Shown: positions 1 through 8,141 of the stretch, piece after piece
How positions within the stretch are numbered: the stretch's first letter is position 1
Layout: each line of letters begins with the position of its first letter
Source of the DNA: Caviibacter sp963550915
GTDB taxonomy: Bacteria; Fusobacteriota; Fusobacteriia; Fusobacteriales; Leptotrichiaceae
Assembly: GCA_963550915.1 (NCBI GenBank)
Contig: CAUVEB010000003.1
Coordinates: forward strand, 1-64,000
Direction: 5' to 3'
Length of the DNA: 64,000 nt
Translations under genes and position numbers: made by a program
Notes under the pieces: generated by a model
Databases searched by the model: none
What the model saw: only the letters and a program-made list of their open reading frames with translations
Told to the model about the DNA's origin: nothing

Positions 1-2
1 CA

Positions 3-521
3 TTAAAAGATATAGTTATTGAAAAAGATAAAAAAATAAAAAGAAATGTAAATTTAAGTTTAGATGAACTACAAGATAGACTTTTTAGATCACTTATTAG
101 TAATAATAAGTATCAAACTGTATCACTAGCACATGAACTTATGTTAAGAGATAAGGATATGCTTTTTGATGTGCTTTATAGAAATTCATTTTTATCACTA
201 GATGAAAATAAGCTTATAAAAACATATTTATTTGAATATTTAATGGATAAGATTCCATATAATGAATATATATTAAAAAATTTAATCATTTACTTTATAA
301 GCTTCGGATACGGATATATTGATATTACAGATGATAAAATGTTAAAATATTTTAGCACTAATACAACAAAACTTTATCAATATGTATATGGTAAAAAAAT
401 ATCATTAGTAAAAAAATACGGTATAAAAGAGCTTAAGTTTGAAAATGAAAGCAAGATGAGTACTGAAAAAGAAATAATATTAGAAAATTTAACAAAAGGA
501 GAAAACAATGTTAGATATTAG
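3..521 (+). CDS. Hypothetical protein, C-terminal part (5' end lies outside the window)
   Basis: The frame is open from base 3 to a TAG at 519-521, giving 172 visible residues with no need for an internal start, so the gene begins before the window. The visible part is lysine-, leucine- and tyrosine-rich and looks all-helical, with no signal peptide, metal-binding cluster or P-loop. It overlaps the start of serS by 14 bases and contains the serS ribosome binding site, so the two genes are probably translationally coupled. I do not recognise the family. An internal ATG at 141 is a possible start only if the upstream frame is not coding, which its matching codon style argues against. Confidence 0.75.
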   Translation, partial: LKDIVIEKDKKIKRNVNLSLDELQDRLFRSLISNNKYQTVSLAHELMLRDKDMLFDVLYRNSFLSLDENKLIKTYLFEYLMDKIPYNEYILKNLIIYFISFGYGYIDITDDKMLKYFSTNTTKLYQYVYGKKISLVKKYGIKELKFENESKMSTEKEIILENLTKGENNVRY

Positions 522-1779
522 ATTTATTAGAGAAAATAAAGATATAATAAAAGAAAGTTTAGATGCAAGAAATAGTGATTATCCATTAGATGAATTATTA
601 GAACTTGATAGAACTAGACGTGATATATTAGTTGAAGTAGAAGCTTTAAAGAAAAAAAGAAATGATGCAAGTGCTCTTATAGGTAAATATAAAAGAGAGG
701 GTAAAGATGTTAATGAACTACTTTTAGAAATGCAACATGTTGGTGAAACAATAAAAGAACATGATGAAAAATTAGAAAAAGTAGAACAAAGATTAAACCA
801 CTTACTATTTACTATACCTAATAAACTTCATGAAAGCACTCCTATAGGAAAAGATGAAGATGATAATGTTGAAGTTAGAAGATGGGGAGAACCTAAAAAG
901 TTTGATTTTGAAATTAAATCACATGATGAATTAGGAGTAAATCTTGATATACTTGACTTTGAACGTGGTGCAAAACTTGGTGGTTCAAGATTTACAGTAT
1001 ATAAAGGAGCTGCTGCTAGACTTGAACGTGCATTAATTAATTTTATGTTAGATACTCATACAATAGAACATGGATTTACTGAAATATTAACACCTCAACT
1101 TGCTAAAAAAGAAATTATGATGGGTACAGGACAACTTCCAAAATTTGAAGATGATATGTATAAGATAGCAGATGAAGAACTTTATTTAATACCTACAGCC
1201 GAAGTAACACTTACTAATTTATACAATCAAGAAATATTAGAAGAAGAAGAATTACCTAAGTATATGTGTGGATTTACTGCTTGTTTTAGAAAAGAAGCAG
1301 GTTCAGGTGGTAAAGATCTAAAAGGACTAATAAGACAACATCAATTTAATAAGGTTGAAATGGTAAAAATAGTAAAACCTGAAAATTCATATGAAGAATT
1401 AGAACATATGGTTAACTGTGCTGAAAGAATATTACAAAAATTAGAACTATCTTATAGAGTTATAACATTATGTAGTGGAGATTTAGGATTTTCTGCAACT
1501 AAAACTTATGATATAGAAGTATGGGTTCCAAGCCAAGATAAATATAGAGAAATATCATCATGTTCTAATACTCAAGACTTCCAAGCAAGAAGAGCTATGA
1601 TAAAATATAGATCAAAAGAAGATAAGAAAAGCTATTATGTACATACATTAAATGGATCAGGTCTTGCAGTTGGAAGAACTTTACTTGCTATAATGGAAAA
1701 CTATCAAAATGAAGATGGAAGTATAACAATACCTAAGGTATTAGTACCATATATGAATGGAATGACAGTAATAAAATAA
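508..1779 (+). CDS. serS: Seryl-tRNA synthetase
   Basis: Class II aminoacyl-tRNA synthetase that charges tRNA-Ser with serine in the cytoplasm. The 423-residue length is normal for the family. Residues 1-105 form the expected long antiparallel coiled-coil arm (many K/E heptads). The catalytic core carries class II motif 2 (FRKEAG followed by LIRQHQF) and motif 3 (GSGLAVGRTLLAIMEN). The start is the ATG at 508, 7 bases after an AAAGGAG ribosome binding site. It overlaps the upstream gene by 14 bases, and its stop shares one base (TAATG) with the downstream lysozyme gene, so the three genes form one transcription unit. Confidence 0.97.
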   Translation: MLDIRFIRENKDIIKESLDARNSDYPLDELLELDRTRRDILVEVEALKKKRNDASALIGKYKREGKDVNELLLEMQHVGETIKEHDEKLEKVEQRLNHLLFTIPNKLHESTPIGKDEDDNVEVRRWGEPKKFDFEIKSHDELGVNLDILDFERGAKLGGSRFTVYKGAAARLERALINFMLDTHTIEHGFTEILTPQLAKKEIMMGTGQLPKFEDDMYKIADEELYLIPTAEVTLTNLYNQEILEEEELPKYMCGFTACFRKEAGSGGKDLKGLIRQHQFNKVEMVKIVKPENSYEELEHMVNCAERILQKLELSYRVITLCSGDLGFSATKTYDIEVWVPSQDKYREISSCSNTQDFQARRAMIKYRSKEDKKSYYVHTLNGSGLAVGRTLLAIMENYQNEDGSITIPKVLVPYMNGMTVIK

Positions 1780-2474
1780 TGAAGAATATAAGAAGATTTA
1801 TAATACTCCTTATTACTTTAAATATTTTACTAATACTAGCTAACTTAGAAGTTAAAGGTTATATATATCATAACGATATATTAGCAAGTAAATATAGGGT
1901 TCATGGCATAGATATATCTCATCATCAAACAAGAATAAATTGGAGTAAAGTTGATAAGAGATATAAGTTTGTTTTAATGAAAGCAACAGAGGGTAAAGAT
2001 TTTTTAGATAAAGATTTTTCATACAATTGGTATAAGGCACAACAAAATGGATTTAAAGTAGGTGCTTATCATTTCTTTTCTATGCAAAGTAGTGGCATGG
2101 CACAAGCAAAATACTATATATCAAAAGTTGCTAAAACAAAAGGGACCTTCCCCCCTATAATTGATGTTGAAGTTTCTAGTAGACATAAAAAAGAAAAAGT
2201 TTTACGTGAACTTAAGACTATGATAGATATACTAGAAAAATATTATGAAAAGACTGTAATAATCTATGTAGACTATAAGGCTTATAAGAATTTTATTGAA
2301 AATGAATTAGTAGATAATCCTTTATGGATAAGAAATGTTAAGTATTATCCAAATATAAGTGAAAAAGATAGATGGATAATATGGCAATACTCAAATAGAG
2401 GAAGAGTATACGGTATAGATGGTTTTACTGATAAAAATGTACTAAGATATGATAAAATGATTAACGAATTATAA
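1779..2474 (+). CDS. GH25-family lysozyme (1,4-beta-N-acetylmuramidase)
   Basis: Cleaves the MurNAc-GlcNAc bond of peptidoglycan. Residues 5-22 form a hydrophobic signal peptide or membrane anchor, so it acts outside the cytoplasmic membrane. The GH25 domain fills the rest: HGIDISHHQ at 42-50 with Asp45, LMKATEG at 66-72, AYHFF, and PPIIDVEVS with the catalytic pair Asp129 and Glu131 (the D-x-E motif). The 231-residue length fits a single-domain GH25 enzyme without binding repeats. The start overlaps the serS stop by one base. It could serve cell-wall turnover; nothing beside it suggests a phage lysis cassette. Confidence 0.9.
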   Translation: MKNIRRFIILLITLNILLILANLEVKGYIYHNDILASKYRVHGIDISHHQTRINWSKVDKRYKFVLMKATEGKDFLDKDFSYNWYKAQQNGFKVGAYHFFSMQSSGMAQAKYYISKVAKTKGTFPPIIDVEVSSRHKKEKVLRELKTMIDILEKYYEKTVIIYVDYKAYKNFIENELVDNPLWIRNVKYYPNISEKDRWIIWQYSNRGRVYGIDGFTDKNVLRYDKMINEL

Positions 2475-2479
2475 ACATA

Positions 2480-2496
2480 TACCAACAAACTGGACA
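2480..2496 (-). repeat. Fragment of a dispersed repeat (inverted copy)
   Basis: These 17 bases are the exact reverse complement of 30496-30512, the right arm of the hairpin repeat at 30467-30515. A full but diverged copy lies close by at 2617-2664. It sits 6 bases after the lysozyme gene, on the edge of the GC-richer sulfur gene island. It looks like a leftover end of a small mobile element. Confidence 0.5.
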
Positions 2497-2518
2497 TGAA
2501 ATTTAAAATCAATAATTT

Positions 2519-2561
2519 AAGGAATTACATCTTATTTTAAAGCTGTAGTTCCTTTTAAATT
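2519..2561 (+). terminator. Possible terminator after the serS-lysozyme unit
   Basis: An 11-bp stem (2519-2529 with 2544-2554, one G-U pair) and a 14-base loop are followed by a weak run of T and A. It lies 45 bases after the lysozyme stop. Confidence 0.5.
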
Positions 2562-2616
2562 TACTTTAAATATCATCTCTTTTTTACACATAAAAACTTT
2601 TTCTTCCCATAAAAAA

Positions 2617-2664
2617 ATGTACCTTCAAACTGTTTTCATTTTTCTGTACAGTTTGTTGGTACAT
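2617..2664. repeat. Dispersed hairpin repeat, ATGTACC...GGTACAT type, copy 1
   Basis: A 14-base imperfect inverted repeat begins ATGTACC and ends GGTACAT. By eye it matches the copy at 30467-30515 at nearly every position, loop included. It lies just past the 3' end of the sulfur fusion gene and could act as its terminator, but conservation of the loop suggests a small mobile or repeat element. Confidence 0.55.
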
Positions 2665-2700
2665 TTTCTTATTCACATAGTTTCTATTTTTCTTTCTGTT

Positions 2701-5136
2701 TTAAATGAACAAATTCATATTTGAATGGTCGTTGTCATCCAGCATAGAGGCAACTCCACCGATTTCTACCCCGTCTAAAAGTTCTTCTTTAGTAATTCCC
2801 ATCACATCCATAGACATTTGGCATGCTGTCATTTTAACTCCTTGATTTCTTGCTTCTTCTATCAGTTCTTCCAAAGAAGAGATTCCTTTCTTTTTCATAA
2901 CTGCTCTCATCATTTTTGAACCAATTCCACAAAAATTCATCTTAGATAATGAAAGTTTCTTTGAACCTCTAGGCATCATCATACTGAACATTTTACCGAT
3001 AATATCTTTTTTTACATTTATTTTTTTATTTTTTCTGATGATGTTTAGTCCCCAGAATGTGAAGAACATATTGACTTTGTTTCCCATTGCTGCACTTCCT
3101 GTTGCAATGATGAATGATGCAATCGCTTTGTCCAAATCTCCGTCAAACACTATCATGGTTTTTTCTTTTGCATGTTCCTTACTACTCTCTGTAAAAGCTC
3201 TTCCTTTTTGGATTTTTGCAATATATTTTCCTTTATCTTCCGACTTTTCAATCAGAAGATTTCCTGTATTTGAACACCATGAACCGATATCATTCATAAA
3301 ACCTGGATCTGTTGCTTCAATTGATAGAATATCTCCATCTTTCAATTCACTCATTTTTTTTGAAACACTTACAATTGGTCCCGGACATGAAAGACCGCAC
3401 GCATTCAAGGTATAAGTTTCCTGTTGATGAGTTTCAAACTTATCCTGATCTGTAGACATCATTGATGTGCTTTTGGTAACTTTCACATCTCTTTTCCTTT
3501 CTAAAAAGGTTCTGATTCCACCTTGTAAATATTTTACCTTGAATCCTTCTTGTTTTAAGATACGCTCTGCCAAATATCCTCTTAATCCTACAGCACAATA
3601 GGTAACATACTCTTTTTCTTTATCTAATTTATCCAGTTGTGAACGTAATTTGGTAAGAGGCATCAGAAGAGCTCCCTCAATAGTTGACATACTAAATTCA
3701 GGTTCTTCTCTAATATCAATTAAAGTGTACTGATCTTGATTTTCCTTGTATTCATCATAGGTAATTGGTGTTGATAATCCTTCTATAATATTACATGCAA
3801 CATATCCTGCCATATTAACCGGATCTTTCGCTGAAGAATACGGAGGTGCATAAGCAAGCTCTATTTTGATTAAATCATAAACAGTTCCATGATAATGGAT
3901 ACTTGTAGCAATTGTATCAATACGTTTATCAACACCCTCAAAACCGACAATCTGTGCTCCTAATATCAATCCATCTGTCATATTAAACAGCAGTTTTAAT
4001 GTAAGTGGAGTTGCTCCAGGATAATAACCTGCATGACTCATAGGATGAATCAATGCAATTCCGTAATCCTTCCATAATTCTTTTCCCATACTCTTTAATA
4101 CTTTTTCATTTAAGCCTGTAGAAGCAGCTGTCATGTCAAAGATTTTGGCAACACTCGTTCCGATTGTTCCATCATAGGTTTCTTCCTTTTGATTCAACAT
4201 ATTGGCAGCTACTGCTCTTCCTTGTTTGTTTGCAGGTCCTGCCAAAGGAATCATTTCCTTCGACTTAGAAAGAGGATTGTAAATTTCGATCACATCACCT
4301 ATCGCATAAATAGAATCGTCACTAGTTTTCATACGTTTATCTACGATGATTCCGCCACTACTTCCAACTTCAAGAGATGCATCAACTGCTAATTTAGAAT
4401 TAGGACGCACTCCGATAGAAAGCAATATCATGTCAGTTTCCACTTCTGTTCCGTCATTCATAACAGCAAGTTTTCCATCTTTTTCTATCGATGCCAAACT
4501 TGTTTTCAATATAAGATTAACACCCTTTGTACGCATGTGATTTTCGAATATTTGTGTCATATCTTTATCAAAAGGGGGCATAATTTGGTCTGCAAAATCT
4601 ACCAGAGTTACATCTAAACCTCTTTCTCTTAAATTTTCCGCCATCTCTATACCGATAAATCCACCACCTACAACAAGAGCTCTTTTCGGTTTATTATTTT
4701 GTATATAATTATAAATCCTGTCTGTGTCTGGGATATTCCATAGTGTAAACACATTAGGAGCATCTTTTCCTTTAATATTTGGCACAAAAGGTGAAGAACC
4801 TGTTGAAAGTAATAATTTATCATAATTTTCTGTATATTTAGTTCCATCTTTCAAATTGGTAATCTCGACTGTTTTTTCTTCTTTATTGATACGAGTCACT
4901 TCAGAAAAATTTCTAATATCAATATCGTATTTACTTCTAATTGTTTTAATGTCAGAAACAAATAATGCATCTCTGGATGCTATTTCTCCACCTAAATAAT
5001 AAGGTAAACCACAGTTTGCAAATGATACAAACTCTCCTCTTTCAATTAATAAAATTTCCGCACTGTTGTCTAAACGTCTCAATCTTGTTGCTGCTGTTGC
5101 TCCTCCAGCAACTCCACCTACAATAATAATTTTCAT
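2701..5136 (-). CDS. Four-domain CoA-disulfide reductase / rhodanese / TusA / DsrE fusion
   Basis: Predicted cytoplasmic flavoprotein of sulfane-sulfur or polysulfide metabolism, 811 residues. Residues 1-450 are an FAD/NAD(P)H disulfide oxidoreductase of the CoA-disulfide reductase type: dinucleotide fold GGVAGGATAATRLRR, redox Cys42 in SFANCGLPYYLGG, second nucleotide site VVGGGFIGIEMAENL. Residues about 455-550 are a rhodanese with Cys514 in YCAVGLRG. Residues about 572-645 are a TusA domain with Cys580 and Cys584 (ACGLSCPGP). The rest is a DsrE-like domain with ACQMSMDVMG near the end. The gene overlaps the upstream arsR by ATGA, so the two are co-transcribed. It is clearly richer in G+C than its neighbours (two 60-base lines counted by hand give 38% and 43%), which suggests horizontal transfer. 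Confidence 0.9.
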   Translation of the reverse strand: MKIIIVGGVAGGATAATRLRRLDNSAEILLIERGEFVSFANCGLPYYLGGEIASRDALFVSDIKTIRSKYDIDIRNFSEVTRINKEEKTVEITNLKDGTKYTENYDKLLLSTGSSPFVPNIKGKDAPNVFTLWNIPDTDRIYNYIQNNKPKRALVVGGGFIGIEMAENLRERGLDVTLVDFADQIMPPFDKDMTQIFENHMRTKGVNLILKTSLASIEKDGKLAVMNDGTEVETDMILLSIGVRPNSKLAVDASLEVGSSGGIIVDKRMKTSDDSIYAIGDVIEIYNPLSKSKEMIPLAGPANKQGRAVAANMLNQKEETYDGTIGTSVAKIFDMTAASTGLNEKVLKSMGKELWKDYGIALIHPMSHAGYYPGATPLTLKLLFNMTDGLILGAQIVGFEGVDKRIDTIATSIHYHGTVYDLIKIELAYAPPYSSAKDPVNMAGYVACNIIEGLSTPITYDEYKENQDQYTLIDIREEPEFSMSTIEGALLMPLTKLRSQLDKLDKEKEYVTYCAVGLRGYLAERILKQEGFKVKYLQGGIRTFLERKRDVKVTKSTSMMSTDQDKFETHQQETYTLNACGLSCPGPIVSVSKKMSELKDGDILSIEATDPGFMNDIGSWCSNTGNLLIEKSEDKGKYIAKIQKGRAFTESSKEHAKEKTMIVFDGDLDKAIASFIIATGSAAMGNKVNMFFTFWGLNIIRKNKKINVKKDIIGKMFSMMMPRGSKKLSLSKMNFCGIGSKMMRAVMKKKGISSLEELIEEARNQGVKMTACQMSMDVMGITKEELLDGVEIGGVASMLDDNDHSNMNLFI

Positions 5137-5444
5137 TCTATTTCTCCTTTTTTTTCATCAAACAAAACACTCATAATATTTTTTATACTCTCATCATTAA
5201 TAAAGTAATATACTGTCTGACCTTCTTTTTCATAGTCAACAACTCCCAAATCTCTCATTTTTGCAAGATGTTGAGAAATGTTTGACTGACTTGTTCCTAA
5301 ACAGTCTGTAAAATAAGTGACATTGCATTTACCGTTTTCATAAAGTTTTCTTGTTAAACATAATCTTACAGGGTGTGCGATCGCTTTTAAAATTTCCGCT
5401 TTTTTTCTCGTTGCATCCTGATACTCTTTCGTTATTTTCATCAT
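5133..5444 (-). CDS. ArsR-family transcriptional repressor
   Basis: Small winged-helix DNA-binding protein of 103 residues. The helix-turn-helix is LGTSQSNISQHLAKMRDLGVV (about 49-69), followed by the beta-wing VDYEKEGQTVYYF. It has three cysteines (29, 40, 48) but not the classic ELCVCDL metal motif. Since it heads an operon with a sulfur-handling fusion protein, a sulfane-sulfur or thiol sensor of the BigR/SqrR kind is a reasonable inference; metal sensing cannot be excluded. The second ATG (residue 2) is an equally likely start. A palindromic operator overlaps its promoter, so it probably represses itself and the downstream gene. Confidence 0.88.
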   Translation of the reverse strand: MMKITKEYQDATRKKAEILKAIAHPVRLCLTRKLYENGKCNVTYFTDCLGTSQSNISQHLAKMRDLGVVDYEKEGQTVYYFINDESIKNIMSVLFDEKKGEIE

Positions 5445-5470
5445 AATCTCCTTATTTTTACCGAGTCATA

Positions 5471-5518
5471 ATATTAGCATATACTAATATATTAATATGG
5501 TATAATCTCCTTTGTCAA
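5471..5518 (-). promoter_or_regulatory. Promoter and palindromic operator of the arsR operon
   Basis: On the minus strand TTGACA (5518-5513) is followed after 18 bases by TAATAT. Just downstream lies a perfect inverted repeat, ATATTAG and CTAATAT (5471-5477 and 5484-5490) with a 6-base spacer. Placement over the start region fits autorepression by the ArsR protein. Confidence 0.6.
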
Positions 5519-5765
5519 GTATTTCATAAAAAAAGACATTGAAATGCTATAATAGAATGTGAGCTTATATTAAAAAATATATTTTAACATTATTTAGTTA
5601 AATAAATTTTGATTGATTTAATATCTAATTTTAAATGGATATAAAAAATCTAATTAAAATTAATTAAATATGTTTCTAAGGAAATTCTAAGATTTGAGAG
5701 TTTTTCATTTCTATTGGAGTATACTTAGCGTAGTTAATGATTTAAAAGTTTTGGGAGGAAAAACA
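5519..5765. other. Intergenic region between the arsR operon and the surface-protein gene
   Basis: The two flanking genes are divergent. Apart from the arsR promoter/operator at its edge, I see only very AT-rich sequence and the GGGAGG ribosome binding site at 5753-5758 for the gene starting at 5766. No coding frame with convincing codon use is present. Confidence 0.4.
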
Positions 5766-6803
5766 ATGAAAAAAACATTATTATTACTATCTTTAGTAAG
5801 TGGTCTTGCAATGGCTGCTACAACAGGATCATTTGAAGTTATATCTAACGCAGGAAATAAAGTATACAAAGGCTATGACATAACAAAGACTGACTTTGAT
5901 ATAGAAGCTAAGGGAGAAGTTAAAGTTACAGGAACTGGATTCTCATTTGGAGGAAATATTAAATATGATATTACAAAAGCTAAATTAGCAGATGGTGATG
6001 ACGTAGCTAAAGTTTGGGCTAAATATGAATTTCCTAGATTTCACGGTGTAGGAACATCATTAAAGGCTGTAGTAGACTATGAATTAAAAACAGAAATTGA
6101 AGGAAACATAAATGGTAGCGTTGCTATGACTGATTTATATGCAACAGTTACATATAAAGGTAAAAAATTAGTTGAAGAACCAGCAGTTGACGCTGAATTA
6201 GGTGCAACTTACAAAGGAATTAAAGATGTTGAATTAGGTGCTAAAGCATTTGGTGGATATGCTAAAGGAAACAAATGGTCAGCAGGATCTGAATTAAATG
6301 CTAAATATACAGGTGTTAAAGATGTAGAACTTGCAGCTATGGTAAAAGGAAAATATGAATCAAATGCTGACAAGAAAATAATCATAGAATCTAAACCAAG
6401 CGTATCTTATACAGGACTTAAGAATACAACTATATCAGCATCAGTTGAAAACAAAGTTGAATTAAAACATGAAGCAGCTGGAACAGTTAAATTTACATAT
6501 TACACTGCTAAACCAGAAATATCTGCATCATATAACTATGCAGTTACTGAAGACTTATCATTAATGCCAAAAATTAAAGTTGGAACTGAATTAAAATACA
6601 GTAAACTTAGTGTTGCAGGTAGTGAAGAAGCTAAAGTATATGCAACTCCTGAATTAGGATTAACTTACAAACCAATTTCAGGATTAACATTATCAGCTAA
6701 AGCTGAATTACCTATAGAAATAACAGCTAAGAAAGGTTTTGCTGTTGCAACAAACTTAGAAATCAAAGCTAAAGGTAAAGTAGCAGTTAAATATGAATGG
6801 TAA
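5766..6803 (+). CDS. Exported beta-strand-rich protein, likely outer-membrane beta-barrel
   Basis: The ATG at 5766 follows GGGAGG by 7 bases and opens a clear signal peptide (MKKTLLLLSLVSGLAMA, cut before ATTGSF). A longer frame from 5694 adds residues without a ribosome site and hides the signal peptide. The mature protein of about 328 residues alternates charged and hydrophobic residues in short strands. It carries imperfect repeats such as YKGIKDVELGAKA and YTGVKDVELAAMV and ends with an aromatic residue (VAVKYEW), the usual C-terminal signature of outer-membrane barrels. No TonB box or known enzyme motif is seen. A porin or structural surface role is inferred; the family is not recognised. 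Confidence 0.75.
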   Translation: MKKTLLLLSLVSGLAMAATTGSFEVISNAGNKVYKGYDITKTDFDIEAKGEVKVTGTGFSFGGNIKYDITKAKLADGDDVAKVWAKYEFPRFHGVGTSLKAVVDYELKTEIEGNINGSVAMTDLYATVTYKGKKLVEEPAVDAELGATYKGIKDVELGAKAFGGYAKGNKWSAGSELNAKYTGVKDVELAAMVKGKYESNADKKIIIESKPSVSYTGLKNTTISASVENKVELKHEAAGTVKFTYYTAKPEISASYNYAVTEDLSLMPKIKVGTELKYSKLSVAGSEEAKVYATPELGLTYKPISGLTLSAKAELPIEITAKKGFAVATNLEIKAKGKVAVKYEW

Positions 6804-6810
6804 AATAAAT

Positions 6811-6834
6811 AGCTCGCAATTGCGAGCTTTTTTT
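6811..6834. terminator. Bidirectional terminator
   Basis: A perfect 18-base palindrome (AGCTCGCAATTGCGAGCT, 6811-6828) is followed by seven T. It sits between convergent genes and can serve both the surface-protein gene and pepC. Confidence 0.88.
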
Positions 6835-8138
6835 TATCCTAATGGATCGAAGAAGTTTAGTGTTATTACTTCTTTTTCAAGTCCATTTTTAAATTCATCT
6901 GATATATATTTTGTGTCAACTACTGCTGAGTATGTGTGTTCATCAAACCATTTATCTGACATTGAGAATATTCCTTTTTCTCCACTATCTTCTCCCCAGC
7001 TATTTTCTACTTGCCACATTAAAGGTTTTCCATTTTCATCTAAGTCTACACCTGTTATAGTCATAGCATGTGTTAAAAATGATGCACCGTTAATAAGTCT
7101 TTCTTCTTTTGTAAATTCATCCATTTTTGTAAGTGTGTTATCATAGTCATATAGATCTGAATCCATAATTCCAAGTTCTCTATCACTAAATCTGCTTACA
7201 TCACAAGCAAACCATGTAGGTATACCGTCTTTGATTGATGATATTATTGCTTTTTTAAGTTCATCTATAGTTACATTTAAAAATCTTGAGTTACCATATT
7301 CTTTTACTGAATGTGTATATGGAAGTTCATATACTCTTGCTACTTCATTATCTTTTCTTGGATCTGCAACAATTTCAACCATATCTAATAAATCTTCAGG
7401 TGCATATTCTTTCATAAATTCTAATGGAGTTACACCACTAATTTTATGATAATTTTTATCTTTATCTCTATATTCAAATTCAACAGTTTTAGGTGGCATA
7501 CCAAGTGCTTTAACACATATATTATATATTTCATATAGTGTATCTTCTTTTATTTTACTAATCTCTTTTTCACATTTTTCTTTTCTAATAAGTGAAGTAG
7601 CTTTTTTAAGTCTTAAATCAATTACTTCATTTAATATATCAGTATTTGATGAATGATATGTTTCAGGCATACATTTTTTAGGGACAAGACCATATTTATT
7701 TGCAAGACCTGCAAAGAAATTCCAGTATCCACCATCTTCTGCACTTATATTTAATATATGTTGTACTAATCTATCTGTAATTGGTTTTTCTCTTGTTTCA
7801 ATAACATAGTCAAGATAACTATTTGCTTTTTCAATTTTGTCATAAAATTGTAAATAACATTGAGAATATTCAAAAGTTTCAAGATTTAATTTTTCCATAG
7901 TCTTAACTCTTGCTACGTTAAGAGCAGAGAACATCCAACATCTTCCACTTCTTTTTTGGTTTGTTATTTCTCCTCTTTTTGTTTCATCAGAAAACACAAA
8001 AGTATGTTTTCTAATCACATCTTGTCTTACGCTTGATTCTTTTATACCAACATTAGCTATTGCATGTTCTATAACCTTGTTTTTAGCGTCCATTTCATAT
8101 TTTTGTCTAAATTTTTCGTAAATTGTATTGTCTATCAT
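6834..8138 (-). CDS. pepC: Aminopeptidase C (bleomycin-hydrolase family, peptidase C1B)
   Basis: Cytoplasmic papain-fold aminopeptidase that trims peptides from the N terminus, 434 residues, normal for the family. The catalytic triad is visible: Cys67 in QKRSGRCWMFSALN, His357 in FLTHAMTITG and Asn379 in QVENSWGE. No signal peptide. The C terminus, which reaches into the active site in this family, ends in FFDPLG. The gene lies 3 bases downstream of tgt on the same strand and closes the IclR-rel-tgt-pepC run, ending at the palindromic terminator. Confidence 0.95.
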   Translation of the reverse strand: MIDNTIYEKFRQKYEMDAKNKVIEHAIANVGIKESSVRQDVIRKHTFVFSDETKRGEITNQKRSGRCWMFSALNVARVKTMEKLNLETFEYSQCYLQFYDKIEKANSYLDYVIETREKPITDRLVQHILNISAEDGGYWNFFAGLANKYGLVPKKCMPETYHSSNTDILNEVIDLRLKKATSLIRKEKCEKEISKIKEDTLYEIYNICVKALGMPPKTVEFEYRDKDKNYHKISGVTPLEFMKEYAPEDLLDMVEIVADPRKDNEVARVYELPYTHSVKEYGNSRFLNVTIDELKKAIISSIKDGIPTWFACDVSRFSDRELGIMDSDLYDYDNTLTKMDEFTKEERLINGASFLTHAMTITGVDLDENGKPLMWQVENSWGEDSGEKGIFSMSDKWFDEHTYSAVVDTKYISDEFKNGLEKEVITLNFFDPLG

Positions 8139-8141
8139 TTC

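Noticed and set aside
3038..3415. Plus-strand frame opposite the DsrE end of the sulfur fusion gene
   Set aside because: It is open because of the different base composition of this island; it lacks a start context and known motifs.
5694..5765. Upstream extension of the surface-protein gene
   Set aside because: It lacks a ribosome site and would bury a perfect signal peptide that begins at 5766.
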